DNA of 64,000 nucleotides from Phyllobacterium lublinensis (GTDB lineage Bacteria > Pseudomonadota > Alphaproteobacteria > Rhizobiales > Rhizobiaceae). The stretch's first letter is position 1. Each line of letters begins with the position of its first letter. A program made the position numbers and the translations under genes. Positions 8,938 to 17,441 of this stretch are shown in pieces. The stretch covers positions 186,001 through 250,000 of the forward strand of contig NZ_JAIUDQ010000001.1 in the NCBI RefSeq assembly GCF_020164435.1, written 5' to 3'. Under the pieces are notes generated by a model. It was given only the letters and a program-made list of their open reading frames with translations, searched no databases and was not told the origin of the DNA.

Positions 8938-9570
8938 TTGGCTGGCGTTGACAACGCTCTCGAGTACTTGGCGGCCGAAATCAGGGCATGCCGGATATGC
9001 CGCGATACACCGCGCTATGGCGCGCCTTTGCCGGACGATCCAAATCCAGTGTGCGTGCTTTCTTCCACGGCACGCATCGTCATCTGCGGGCAAGCGCCGG
9101 GTATCAGGGTTCACAACACCGGCGTGCCTTTCAACGATCCGTCGGGAGTCCGTTTGCGTGACTGGCTCGGTGTCGATCGTGAAACCTTCTATGACGCAAA
9201 CAAATTTGCCATCGTGCCGATGGGTTTCTGCTTTCCAGGGTATGATGCGCATGGCGGCGATCGCCCGCCAAGGCGGGAATGCCGCGAAACCTGGCACGAC
9301 CGCGTATTCCGGTCCATGCCACAGATCGAACTGATATTGACGATCGGACAATATGCGCAGGCCTATCATCTCGGTAGCCGCCGCCGCGCAAGCATGAGCG
9401 AGACGGTATCGAACTGGCGTGCCTATTTCGAAACGGGGATCGGTCCGGCTGTTCTGCCCCTGCCGCATCCGTCTTGGCGCAACAACGTCTGGTTGAAGAA
9501 GAATCCATGGTTCACTCAGAACGTTCTCCCGGTGCTGCGGGAGAAGGTCGGAATTCTAATTTCTCGATAG
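8938..9570 (+). CDS. uracil-DNA glycosylase family protein
   Basis: About 210 residues with a UDG-superfamily layout: four N-terminal cysteine-region residues (RACRICRD), the water-activating motif IVICGQAPGIRVHNTGVPFNDPSG, and the C-terminal LPLPHPSWRNN loop (HPS, as in HPSPLS). The FCFPG motif lies mid-protein. These are features of the family-4/5-like branch, but a full 4Fe-4S cysteine set is not evident, so the substrate range is uncertain. I choose TTG at 8938, two bases after the GST stop; the next upstream in-frame start would overlap the GST gene by over 40 bases. Confidence 0.85.
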   Translation: MAGVDNALEYLAAEIRACRICRDTPRYGAPLPDDPNPVCVLSSTARIVICGQAPGIRVHNTGVPFNDPSGVRLRDWLGVDRETFYDANKFAIVPMGFCFPGYDAHGGDRPPRRECRETWHDRVFRSMPQIELILTIGQYAQAYHLGSRRRASMSETVSNWRAYFETGIGPAVLPLPHPSWRNNVWLKKNPWFTQNVLPVLREKVGILISR

Positions 9571-9673
9571 GTCGGATGAAATTTTTTTCATATTTGGAAA
9601 GATTAGAATAATTTTCTTGTACGCTGACTGATTATCGGACCATAAAGTATCCCATTCCACAGGGTAGACAATC

Positions 9674-10153
9674 ATGGATAGACTTGACCGAAAGATTCTT
9701 CGCCTCCTGCAGGAGGATGCAACGCTTGCCGTGGCCGACGTGGCAAAAAAAGTCGGACTTTCGACGACGCCATGCTGGCGTCGTATCCAGAAGCTGGAAG
9801 AAGATGGCGTGATCCAGCGCCGCGTTGCCATTCTCGATCCGGTCCGGGTCAATACCAGGGTGACAGTCTTTGTCTCGATCCGCACGGGATCGCACAGCAA
9901 TGAATGGCTCAAGCGCTTTTCTGAAGTCGTGCAGGAGTTTCCGGAAGTGGTCGAATTTTACCGCATGAGCGGCGATGTCGATTATCTCTTAAGGGTGGTT
10001 GTGCCGGACATCGCAGCCTACGATGCCGTTTACAAGCGCTTGATCACCAAGATCGACATACGTGACGTATCATCCGCATTCGCCATGGAGCAGATCAAGT
10101 ATACGACGGAATTGCCGCTCGATTACATGAGCATTGAGAAGGAGCCGGCCTGA
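9674..10153 (+). CDS. Lrp/AsnC family transcriptional regulator
   Basis: A 159-residue regulator with an N-terminal winged helix (LDRKILRLLQEDATLAVADVAKKVGLSTTPCWRRIQKLEEDGVI, residues about 4-50) and a RAM/AsnC ligand-binding domain (about 70-150, with FYRMSGDVDYLLRVVVPD). Such proteins are octameric feast/famine regulators that respond to amino acids. The roughly 100-base AT-rich upstream stretch would suit autoregulation. No amino acid gene is directly adjacent, so its target cannot be named. Confidence 0.93.
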   Translation: MDRLDRKILRLLQEDATLAVADVAKKVGLSTTPCWRRIQKLEEDGVIQRRVAILDPVRVNTRVTVFVSIRTGSHSNEWLKRFSEVVQEFPEVVEFYRMSGDVDYLLRVVVPDIAAYDAVYKRLITKIDIRDVSSAFAMEQIKYTTELPLDYMSIEKEPA

Positions 10154-10156
10154 TTT

Positions 10157-10172
10157 GACAGGCAGGCCTGTC
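10157..10172 (+). terminator. terminator after the Lrp-family gene
   Basis: A short GACAGG/CCTGTC hairpin is followed by TTTTATTTTT on the plus strand, four bases after the Lrp-family stop codon. It also lies at the end of the convergent dehydrogenase gene. Confidence 0.7.
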
Positions 10173-10174
10173 TT

Positions 10175-11044
10175 TTATTTTTCGAGACGTGCCAGCAACG
10201 ATGACGTATCCCAACGATTGCCGCCCATGATCTGGACATCCTTGTAGAACTGATCGACCAAGGCCGTAACCGGCAGCTTTGCATTGTTGCGATCGGCTTC
10301 TGCAAGGCAGATTCCAAGATCCTTGCGCATCCAGTCCACCGCAAAGCCGAAATCATATTTCCCGGCGTTCATCGTCTTGTGGCGATTTTCCATCTGCCAC
10401 GAGCCGGCAGCACCCTTGGAAATGACTTCGATCACCTTCTCGATGTCAAGGCCAGCCCTCTTGCCGAAATGGATGCCTTCAGCAAGGCCCTGGACCAGTC
10501 CGGCGATACAGATCTGGTTGATCATCTTCGTCAATTGGCCGGCGCCGGCAGGTCCCATCAGGCCAACCATCTTGGCAAACGACTCGATGACTGGCTTGGC
10601 CCTGTCGAATGGTTCCTGCTCGCCGCCGACCATTACGGTAAGAGCTCCATTCTCAGCTCCCGCTTGACCGCCGGACACCGGCGCGTCCAGAAAATGGATG
10701 CCTTTCTTCCGGGCCTCGGCGTCCAGTTCGCGGGCCACCTCGGCAGATGCCGTAGTATTGTCGATGAAGACCGCTCCCTTCTTCATCGAGTGAAATGCGC
10801 CGTTTTCACCGATCGTTACCGAGCGCAGGTCGTCATCGTTGCCGACACAAGAAAACACGAAGTCCTTGTCGGCCGCAGCCTCCTTCGGCGTTGGTTCGTA
10901 TGCGCCTTTGAACTGCTCCGTCCACTTCCTTGCTTTTTCTGTGTTGCGGTTAAAGACGGTAACGTCATGGCCGCCGCGTGATTTCAGATGACCCGCCATC
11001 GGGTATCCCATGACGCCAAGACCAATAAAAGCGACTGTTGCCAT
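10175..11044 (-). CDS. NAD(P)-dependent beta-hydroxyacid dehydrogenase (3-hydroxyisobutyrate dehydrogenase family)
   Basis: A 289-residue soluble oxidoreductase. The N-terminus has the Rossmann motif FIGLGVMGYPMAGHL; the substrate signature DAPVSGGQAGAENGALTVMVGG is near residue 120, and the catalytic Lys lies in GAGQLTKMINQ. The family includes 3-hydroxyisobutyrate, tartronate semialdehyde and succinic semialdehyde reductases, so the substrate is open. The ATG at 11044 puts the Rossmann motif at the usual place; a 27-codon upstream extension is not family-like. It is divergent from the penicillin acylase-like gene with 64 bases between starts. Confidence 0.9.
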   Translation of the reverse strand: MATVAFIGLGVMGYPMAGHLKSRGGHDVTVFNRNTEKARKWTEQFKGAYEPTPKEAAADKDFVFSCVGNDDDLRSVTIGENGAFHSMKKGAVFIDNTTASAEVARELDAEARKKGIHFLDAPVSGGQAGAENGALTVMVGGEQEPFDRAKPVIESFAKMVGLMGPAGAGQLTKMINQICIAGLVQGLAEGIHFGKRAGLDIEKVIEVISKGAAGSWQMENRHKTMNAGKYDFGFAVDWMRKDLGICLAEADRNNAKLPVTALVDQFYKDVQIMGGNRWDTSSLLARLEK

Positions 11045-11108
11045 TCCGTAGTTTCCTCTGTCAGATAGGCCAAATTGTTGAGTAACAGGATTGAGGGACG
11101 TTAGGACA

Positions 11109-13577
11109 ATGCGGCGGATCGTCAAAGGCCTATTGTGGATTGTTTTCTCCCTTCTCCCTATCGCAATACTGGCCTCGATCCTCGGCTATGTCTGGTTGGC
11201 CCGTTCAGTGGTACCCGCCACAGGCGAGATCTCCCTCGCCAATCTGTCAGGTCCCGTTACGGTTACCCGAGACAAGAACGCCGTCCCGCACATCAGCGGC
11301 AACTCCACAGATGATGTTTTGATGGCGCTCGGTTTCGTGCATGCGCAGGAACGTCTGTGGCAAATGGAAATGAACCGCATGGCCGGGCAGGGGCGTCTTT
11401 CCGAGATTTTCGGCGACAAGACTATATCGACCGACCGCTTCATCCGATCGATTGGTCTATACCAGGCGGCAGAGAATTCAGTTGCAACGCTGGACGATGC
11501 GGACCGCCAGAAGATCGAGGCCTATGTACGCGGCATCAACGCCTTCATCGCCAGCCCAGGCCCGGTTTTCGGGTCAAAGTATTCGCCTGAATTTGTCATT
11601 CTCGGACACTCGCCGGAAAAGTGGACGCCAGCCGATGTCATCGTGACGTTGAAACTCATGTCCGTCACTCTTGCGGCCAATATCGACAGCGAGGTGCTGC
11701 GGTTGAAATTTGCGCGCCTCGGCATGAGTGATGCTGAGATGACAGACTTGCAACCCCCTGTGCCGGGCGACAATCCACTACCATTGCCGGACTTGCGGCA
11801 ACTGCTCGGGTTGTCCACCGGAACGCTCAAGGCCGGTGCCGTCGAGACAGAGGGGAAGTTTGCATCCCTGGACCAGGTCATGGGCAGCGGCGCCTCGAAC
11901 AACTGGGTCATTGGCGGGGCGCGCACCGAAAGCGGGAAGCCGATTCTGGCCAACGATCCGCATCTTGGGCTGACTGCGCCGGGGATATGGTATCTGGCAC
12001 ATCTTCAGGTCAATAACAGCGATGGAACATCGAAGAACCTCGTAGGCGTCACCTTGCCTGGAGCGCCGCTGGTCCTGCTGGGTCGCAACGACAGGTTGGC
12101 CTGGGGCTTCACCAATGCGGGTGCCGATGTGCAGGACATTTTCATCGAGAGGCTCAACCCCGGCGATCCGAACCAGTACCAGGCGCCTGAGGGTTTCAGA
12201 TCATTCGAGAGGAATGCCGTTACAATCAACGTCAAGAATGGTGATGCCGTCCATTTTGACCGTCTTGTAAGCCGGCACGGCCCTGTCCTGCCGGCCGACT
12301 ATCGTGGCCTCGACCATTACCTTCCCGATGGCACCGTCGCATCCCTGTCCTGGACTGCGTTGGCTGGCGACGACAAGACGATTTCAGCGGGCCTGAAACT
12401 CTGGGATTTCGCCAGCGTTGCGGACTTCCAGGACGGAATGCGCGATTTCGTGACGCCGATGCAGGCGATCGTCATTGCCGATGCGGCTGGCAATATCGGC
12501 CTTATCGCGCCGGGCAGGGTCCCTGTTCGTGACCCGGCCAACCAGATCATGGGCCGCGCTCCATCACCGGGCTGGGACGGCACCTATGACTGGAAAGGTT
12601 TCATCCGTTATGAAGAATTGCCGCGCGCCTATAATCCCGTCGAAAACGCGCTGGCCACGGCCAACACCAAGCTGGTCGATGGGGCTTACCCTCATTTCCT
12701 GACCTTCGATTGGGATGAACCGTGGCGGCTCGAGCGGATCAAGTCACTCGTCTATGGCGCAAACCAGCAAACGCTTGAAACCAACCGCACTGTTCAGGGC
12801 GACACCTACGACAATGCCTATGCCACGTTGGCTCCTATCATGCTTGGGCTGGTGGAGGGACGAAAGGATGTGGACCTGGACGTTCTCAATTCGTTGAAAG
12901 CCTGGGACTTTGTCGAGGACCGGGCACGCGTCGAGCCCTTGTTCTTCGATGCCTGGCTCAGAATGGCGGTCAAGCGAATCCTGGAAGATGATCTCGGCGA
13001 TGCCTTTCCCTCATTCTGGCAAGGCCATGTCGACGCGATGCTGCGCTGGCTGGGGCCTAATCCCGCGCGCGACTGGTGCGACGACCGGCGCACGCCGGAA
13101 AGGGAAAGTTGCGGCGATGTGCTCGCGCTGGCGCTTGGCGATGCGATCAAGGACCTGGAAACGCGGCTCGGGCCAGATCGCTCAAAATGGAGTTGGGGTG
13201 TGTTGCATTATGCCTATGGCGCGCACCGGCCATTTTCACAGGTCAGTCCGCTCGACCGGCTTTTCAACATCACTGTACCGGCGTCTGGCGGTGCCTATAC
13301 GCTTGATCGCGGCAAGTCCTCGTTCACGGATGACAGCAATCCATTCCGTGTGACGCACGGCACCAGCTATCGCGGACTGTTCGACCTGGCCGATCTTGAC
13401 CGATCTACCTATATCCAGACCACCGGCCAGTCGGGCAATGTTTTTTCCGCAAACTATCGGGATTTTGCGCAGAGATGGGCGAACACCGAAGCGATCGCCA
13501 TTCCTGTTGACGCGAAACTCTACGAAGACGACCTGCTCGGCATATGGCGCCTGAATCCCCAAAACGAGGTCAGGTGA
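11109..13577 (+). CDS. penicillin acylase family Ntn-hydrolase
   Basis: A large 822-residue N-terminal nucleophile hydrolase with a membrane/signal helix (residues about 5-27). Maturation should cut before Ser263 in GSGASNNWVIGG to free the catalytic beta-chain serine; upstream is the alpha chain with FVHAQERLWQMEMNRM. The family hydrolyses amides such as acyl-homoserine lactones, penicillins and related N-acyl compounds in the periplasm; the true substrate is unknown. The ATG at 11109 is preferred over a TTG six codons earlier. The 3' end overlaps the convergent GST gene by eight bases. Confidence 0.9.
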   Translation: MRRIVKGLLWIVFSLLPIAILASILGYVWLARSVVPATGEISLANLSGPVTVTRDKNAVPHISGNSTDDVLMALGFVHAQERLWQMEMNRMAGQGRLSEIFGDKTISTDRFIRSIGLYQAAENSVATLDDADRQKIEAYVRGINAFIASPGPVFGSKYSPEFVILGHSPEKWTPADVIVTLKLMSVTLAANIDSEVLRLKFARLGMSDAEMTDLQPPVPGDNPLPLPDLRQLLGLSTGTLKAGAVETEGKFASLDQVMGSGASNNWVIGGARTESGKPILANDPHLGLTAPGIWYLAHLQVNNSDGTSKNLVGVTLPGAPLVLLGRNDRLAWGFTNAGADVQDIFIERLNPGDPNQYQAPEGFRSFERNAVTINVKNGDAVHFDRLVSRHGPVLPADYRGLDHYLPDGTVASLSWTALAGDDKTISAGLKLWDFASVADFQDGMRDFVTPMQAIVIADAAGNIGLIAPGRVPVRDPANQIMGRAPSPGWDGTYDWKGFIRYEELPRAYNPVENALATANTKLVDGAYPHFLTFDWDEPWRLERIKSLVYGANQQTLETNRTVQGDTYDNAYATLAPIMLGLVEGRKDVDLDVLNSLKAWDFVEDRARVEPLFFDAWLRMAVKRILEDDLGDAFPSFWQGHVDAMLRWLGPNPARDWCDDRRTPERESCGDVLALALGDAIKDLETRLGPDRSKWSWGVLHYAYGAHRPFSQVSPLDRLFNITVPASGGAYTLDRGKSSFTDDSNPFRVTHGTSYRGLFDLADLDRSTYIQTTGQSGNVFSANYRDFAQRWANTEAIAIPVDAKLYEDDLLGIWRLNPQNEVR

Positions 13578-14190
13578 GGGGTATCATCACCGCTTTCTGG
13601 TAGGCCGGACGCTGTTGCAGGCGTTGGTACCAGGCCAGGAGATGCGGCTGGTCTGGCCGCTCGATCGCCATTTCGAACCAGGCATATACGAAACCTCCCA
13701 GCGGGATATCGCCGATTCCGAAGGTCTCGCCTGAGAGATAGGGTTGCGATTCAAGTGTGGCGTCAACGATCCCAAACAGATCGCTGCAAATCTGGCGGCC
13801 CTTTTCGATGGCGGCATGGTCCCGCTTGTCCGGTGCCGTGCGTACCATGTTCAAGAAGACATCGCGAAATGGGGTGATCAACGTCGATGTTGTCCAGTCC
13901 ATCCACTTTTCGGCTTTGGCCCTGGCCGCTGTATCCTCGATCCAGATCGTGTCGCGGCCGTATTGGGCGGCAAGGTAGCGAACGATTGTATTGCTCTCCC
14001 AGAGAACAAGGTCGCGATCCTGAAGTGTCGGTACCAAGCCGTTCGGATTCATCGCCTTGTACGCCGGATCGGAGACCACACCGAATGTCCCGCCTGCCGC
14101 GATGTTTTCGTAGGGAACCCCCACTTCTTCGGCAGCCCAAAGCGCCTTCTTGACATTATTGGAGTTTGTCCGGCCCCAAATCTTCAGCAT
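13570..14190 (-). CDS. glutathione S-transferase family protein
   Basis: A 206-residue GST starting MLKIWGRTNSNNVKKALWAAEEVGVPYE, a beta/theta-like N-terminus with Ser/Asn at the catalytic region, followed by NPNGLVPTLQDRDLVLWESNTIVRYLA, the glutathione-binding part. The C-terminal helical domain is complete. It lies 30 bases upstream of the HisM-like permease gene on the same strand, so it may be read from the same mRNA or lie at the end of another; no functional link is evident. Confidence 0.9.
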   Translation of the reverse strand: MLKIWGRTNSNNVKKALWAAEEVGVPYENIAAGGTFGVVSDPAYKAMNPNGLVPTLQDRDLVLWESNTIVRYLAAQYGRDTIWIEDTAARAKAEKWMDWTTSTLITPFRDVFLNMVRTAPDKRDHAAIEKGRQICSDLFGIVDATLESQPYLSGETFGIGDIPLGGFVYAWFEMAIERPDQPHLLAWYQRLQQRPAYQKAVMIPLT

Positions 14191-14220
14191 GTGGTGTGTC
14201 TTTCGATGGAGGATTGATTG

Positions 14221-15057
14221 CTAGCGAATCAGATGGCGGGTAATCCGCCGCTCCATCCAATCCCACAGATGTCGGAGAATTTCCACCAGGATCAGATAGA
14301 TGATTGCGGTCCACAGATATGTCTGGAAATCAAACGTGCGTGAGTAGGCAAGCTTCGTATACCCCATCAGATCGTAGACGGAGATCAATGCCACGATGGC
14401 CGATCCCTTGATCATAAGGATCACTTCATTGCCATAGGGGCGCAGCGCGACGATGAGCGCCTGTGGAAGGATGATCTTCCGGAAAGTGACGGATTTCGAG
14501 ATGCCAAGTGATGCCGCACCTTCCCATTGTCCCAAGGGAACGCTGCGGATCGCGCCGCGCAGTATCTCGGCCTGGTAAGCTGCTGTGTTCAATCCGAATG
14601 CAAGCAAGGCACAAAACCAGGCCTCACGGAAGAATATCCACAGGCCGACCGACTGAAGCTCTTTGCTGAACGAGCCAACGCCATAGTAGATCAGGAATAC
14701 TTGGGCGATCAGCGGTGTCCCACGGAAGAAATAGACATAGAAATAGGCAATCGAAGAAATGATGCGGTTCTTGCTCAGGCGGCCCAGAACGACGGGGATG
14801 GACAGCACGGCCCCCAGGATGATCGAACTGCCGACGAGGGAAATCGTGGTCCATAGGCCAGACAGATATGTCGGCGCGTATTTCTTTACGAGTTCAATGT
14901 TCCAGGCACTGTAAAGATACAACACGAGGCCAAGCAGGAGTGCGAACCAAAGTCCGACCAGCAGATGACCCAACACGCGCGAACGGGTCCAGCCCCTGGG
15001 CGGGATCGGTGGCCGCAGCACAGCGGGTGTCCGTGCATTGATGAAGCTCTCCGTCAT
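14221..15057 (-). CDS. polar amino acid ABC transporter permease (HisM-like)
   Basis: A 278-residue inner-membrane permease of the HisM/GlnP family with about five or six helices and the EAA loop EGAASLGISKSVTFRKIILPQAL (about residues 195-217), which contacts the ATPase. The ATG at 15057 overlaps the stop of the upstream permease gene as ATGA, so translation is coupled. The long N-terminal soluble extension of about 45 residues, rich in Pro and Arg, is somewhat unusual. It would pair with the next permease as a heterodimer. Confidence 0.92.
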   Translation of the reverse strand: MTESFINARTPAVLRPPIPPRGWTRSRVLGHLLVGLWFALLLGLVLYLYSAWNIELVKKYAPTYLSGLWTTISLVGSSIILGAVLSIPVVLGRLSKNRIISSIAYFYVYFFRGTPLIAQVFLIYYGVGSFSKELQSVGLWIFFREAWFCALLAFGLNTAAYQAEILRGAIRSVPLGQWEGAASLGISKSVTFRKIILPQALIVALRPYGNEVILMIKGSAIVALISVYDLMGYTKLAYSRTFDFQTYLWTAIIYLILVEILRHLWDWMERRITRHLIR

Positions 15058-15773
15058 CGCTTCACTCCACTCTTGGCGGCCCAGCGATCGATACCATCGA
15101 TGACGAACGAGGACAGGATGGCAAGTGCAAGATAGATCATGCAAGCCGTGCCGTAGAAGAGGAACGCATGTTTCGTCACCCGTGCTGCGACGGCAGTCTG
15201 GCGCAGGATGTCGGCGAGCCCAATGGCCGAGACGAGCGCCGTATCCTTGAGCAGGATCATCCAGAGATTGCCAAGCCCGGGAAGCGCAATGCGGATCAGC
15301 TGCGGCAGGATGATCTTGCGCATTGTCTGGCCGCTGGACAGGCCGATGGCATACCCGCCTTCATACTGGCCTTTAGGTATCGCCCGGAACGCCGACAGAA
15401 ACACTTCGCTGGCATAGGAGGAAAAAACGGTTCCCATTGCAAACATGCCGGCGATGAAGGAATTGATCTCGATTGTACCGGTATAGCCGAAAAGCTGGCC
15501 CAGCTTCTGGATACCAATCTGCCCGCCAAAATAGACCAGAAACAGCGTGAGCAGTTCGGGCAGGCCACGAAAAATCGTGGTGTACATGTTTGCAGCAAGC
15601 TTGACGGATGGTTCCGGTGATTGCTTACCCAGCGCGACGAAAAAGCCGATTGCCAATCCTAGCGGCAGCGTTGCCAGGGCCAGGCTGACCGTGACAAGTA
15701 TCCCGCTGGCAATGCTCGGGCCCCATCCGCCTTCGCCAAAACCAAGTAGCGCTATCGAGCCTTCCATAGGCAA
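15054..15773 (-). CDS. polar amino acid ABC transporter permease (HisQ-like)
   Basis: A 239-residue inner-membrane permease with the motif EGGYAIGLSSGQTMRKIILPQLIRIALPG (EAA loop, about residues 140-168). Together with the HisM-like protein it forms the membrane channel for a basic or polar amino acid. It lies downstream of the binding-protein gene, separated by about 120 bases holding a strong stem-loop. Start: the ATG at 15773 is used; a second ATG two codons later is equally possible. Confidence 0.92.
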   Translation of the reverse strand: MPMEGSIALLGFGEGGWGPSIASGILVTVSLALATLPLGLAIGFFVALGKQSPEPSVKLAANMYTTIFRGLPELLTLFLVYFGGQIGIQKLGQLFGYTGTIEINSFIAGMFAMGTVFSSYASEVFLSAFRAIPKGQYEGGYAIGLSSGQTMRKIILPQLIRIALPGLGNLWMILLKDTALVSAIGLADILRQTAVAARVTKHAFLFYGTACMIYLALAILSSFVIDGIDRWAAKSGVKR

Positions 15774-15842
15774 CTTTCATGTCTTGCGGGCTATTCCCCT
15801 TGGCCCTTGTGAGCCGGCCCGTCATTATTTGAAGTTCAGAGT

Positions 15843-15869
15843 GTAGATGGCGGCGTGGCCGCCATCTAC
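15843..15869 (-). promoter_or_regulatory. strong intercistronic stem-loop between binding-protein and permease genes
   Basis: A perfect 12-bp stem (GTAGATGGCGGC / GCCGCCATCTAC) with a 3-base loop. On the minus strand, the direction of the operon, it is not followed by a T-run, so it should not be an efficient intrinsic terminator. It is more likely an mRNA-stabilising or partial attenuating hairpin that lets the binding protein be made in excess over the permeases, a common arrangement in such operons. On the plus strand it is followed by C and a T-run. Confidence 0.7.
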
Positions 15870-15896
15870 CTTTTTTATCAAGTCAGATCGTTGGGC

Positions 15897-16688
15897 TCAA
15901 TCCTCGCCGCCGTACACGTCGATCTTGAAGTACTTGTCGTTGATTTCCTTGTACTTTCCGTTCGCGCGGATCGCGGCAATGGCGGTGCTGAACTTGTCAG
16001 CCAATTCCGTATTGCCCTTCTTGACGGTTACACCGGCGCCAGGTCCGTGGATCTTGACATCAGGCTCGATGGTTCCGAGGAGCTTGCAGCAGGCGCCGGC
16101 ATCGCTGTCCAGCCACTGGCCAAGCACGATCACGTCATCCATTGCAGCGTCGATACGGCCACTGGCCATCTCGAGTTTGTATTCGTCCGCAGTCGGATAC
16201 ATCTTGATTTCGGAGTCGCTGTACTTGGCCTCCGCAAAATTCGAGTGGCTGGTGGAGGCCTGCACGCCAAGCGTCTTGCCCTTCAGCGCCTCGGGAGAGA
16301 TGTCCTTGATGTCGGAATCCTTCGGCACGACGATGGCCGGTGGCGTGTTGTAGTACTTCTTCGAGAAATCGACCTTTTCCAGCCGCTCCGGCGTGATCGA
16401 CATGGACGCGATGATAGCGTCAAACTTGCCAGCCTGAAGGGCCGGAATCATGCCGTCCCAATCCTGGGTGACGAAGGTGCAATCGGCCTTCATCTCTGCA
16501 CAGAGTGCCTTGCCGATATCGATGTCAAAGCCTTCCAGCTTGCCATCTGGAGTCAGGTTGTTGAAGGGAGGATAAGCCCCTTCGGAAGCGATTGTTAGCT
16601 TAAGGGCGTCCTGTGCGTGTGCCGCACCCATTGTCATGGCAAGGGCTGCAGCGGAAATCGCGAGTGCGAGACGCTTGGTGATACGCAT
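15897..16688 (-). CDS. polar amino acid ABC transporter periplasmic substrate-binding protein
   Basis: A 263-residue periplasmic binding protein of family SBP_bac_3. The signal peptide MRITKRLALAISAAALAMTM...AHA ends near residue 25, and the mature domain begins LKLTIASEGAYPPFNN. The ligand signature GFDIDIGKALCAEMK is at about 54-68. The sequence is closest in style to lysine/arginine/ornithine/histidine or octopine-type binding proteins. It is the first gene of the transporter operon. The ATG at 16688 directly precedes the signal peptide; upstream codons in frame are not part of the family. Confidence 0.92.
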   Translation of the reverse strand: MRITKRLALAISAAALAMTMGAAHAQDALKLTIASEGAYPPFNNLTPDGKLEGFDIDIGKALCAEMKADCTFVTQDWDGMIPALQAGKFDAIIASMSITPERLEKVDFSKKYYNTPPAIVVPKDSDIKDISPEALKGKTLGVQASTSHSNFAEAKYSDSEIKMYPTADEYKLEMASGRIDAAMDDVIVLGQWLDSDAGACCKLLGTIEPDVKIHGPGAGVTVKKGNTELADKFSTAIAAIRANGKYKEINDKYFKIDVYGGED

Positions 16689-16919
16689 TATTTGAACCTC
16701 TCTTTTATGGCCCGGCTGTTCCCCTGTTCTTTTGGACAGCCTTCCGGGCAAGTCGCAGTGTTTTGCTGCTACTGGGCCGGATATTCCCACTAGTTTTCAG
16801 CCAAATGCAACCGGGAATCGTGCGTCACCGAACGAATCTAAAGGGCAAAATCACATAAATATTCCGCTCTTATACTTTTGTTGCGCGCGTTCTGGTTGAA
16901 ACGGCATTTTCTGATGCGG

Positions 16920-17441
16920 CTATCGCGAAAGTTCGCTCTCGCGCTCAACAAGATCAGCAAGACCGGAAATATCATCCAGGTCATAAACGGGGACGTGTTC
17001 CCCCGCGATCGCATGATCGCTCGCTATGGCCACGATGGTTGGGTCGTTCAGCGTCAGGCGGTCGCCTGACCTGCCTTCTAGCCTTCTTGTCTCGATCTTC
17101 TTGTGCTGTTCACGCTTGTAACCTTCCACCAGTACAAGGTCGCAAGGGGCGAAGCGACCAACGATATCGAGCAGAGACGGCTCGTTTTCATCGGACAATT
17201 CGTGCATCAGGGCCCAGCGCTGGTCGGAGACGATTGCAACTTCGCCTGCACCGGCCTTGCGGTGCCGATAGGAATCCGTGCCTTCCTTGTCGATATCGAA
17301 ATCATGGTGGGCGTGTTTCACAGTCGATACGCGCCAGCCTCGCCTTGTCAGCTCGGCGACAAGCTTGACGGTCAGTGTCGTCTTGCCCGAATTTTTCCAT
17401 CCGGTAATACCGAAGATGCGATGCTGTGTCCTGGCGGTCAT
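16920..17441 (-). CDS. mobB: molybdopterin-guanine dinucleotide biosynthesis adaptor MobB
   Basis: A 173-residue P-loop GTP-binding protein that assists MobA in attaching GMP to molybdopterin. The Walker A motif GWKNSGKTTLTVKL is at about residues 14-27, followed by the MobB segment STVKHAHHDFDIDKEGTDSYRHRKAGA and LVLVEGYKREQHKKIE. The ATG at 17441 overlaps the mobA stop as ATGA, so translation is coupled to mobA. Confidence 0.95.
   Translation of the reverse strand: MTARTQHRIFGITGWKNSGKTTLTVKLVAELTRRGWRVSTVKHAHHDFDIDKEGTDSYRHRKAGAGEVAIVSDQRWALMHELSDENEPSLLDIVGRFAPCDLVLVEGYKREQHKKIETRRLEGRSGDRLTLNDPTIVAIASDHAIAGEHVPVYDLDDISGLADLVERESELSR

Noticed and set aside
9571-9673. A sigma-70-like promoter before the Lrp gene (TTGTAC and CATAAA)
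   Set aside because: The -10 match is weak and no consensus for this group can be confirmed from the sequence alone.
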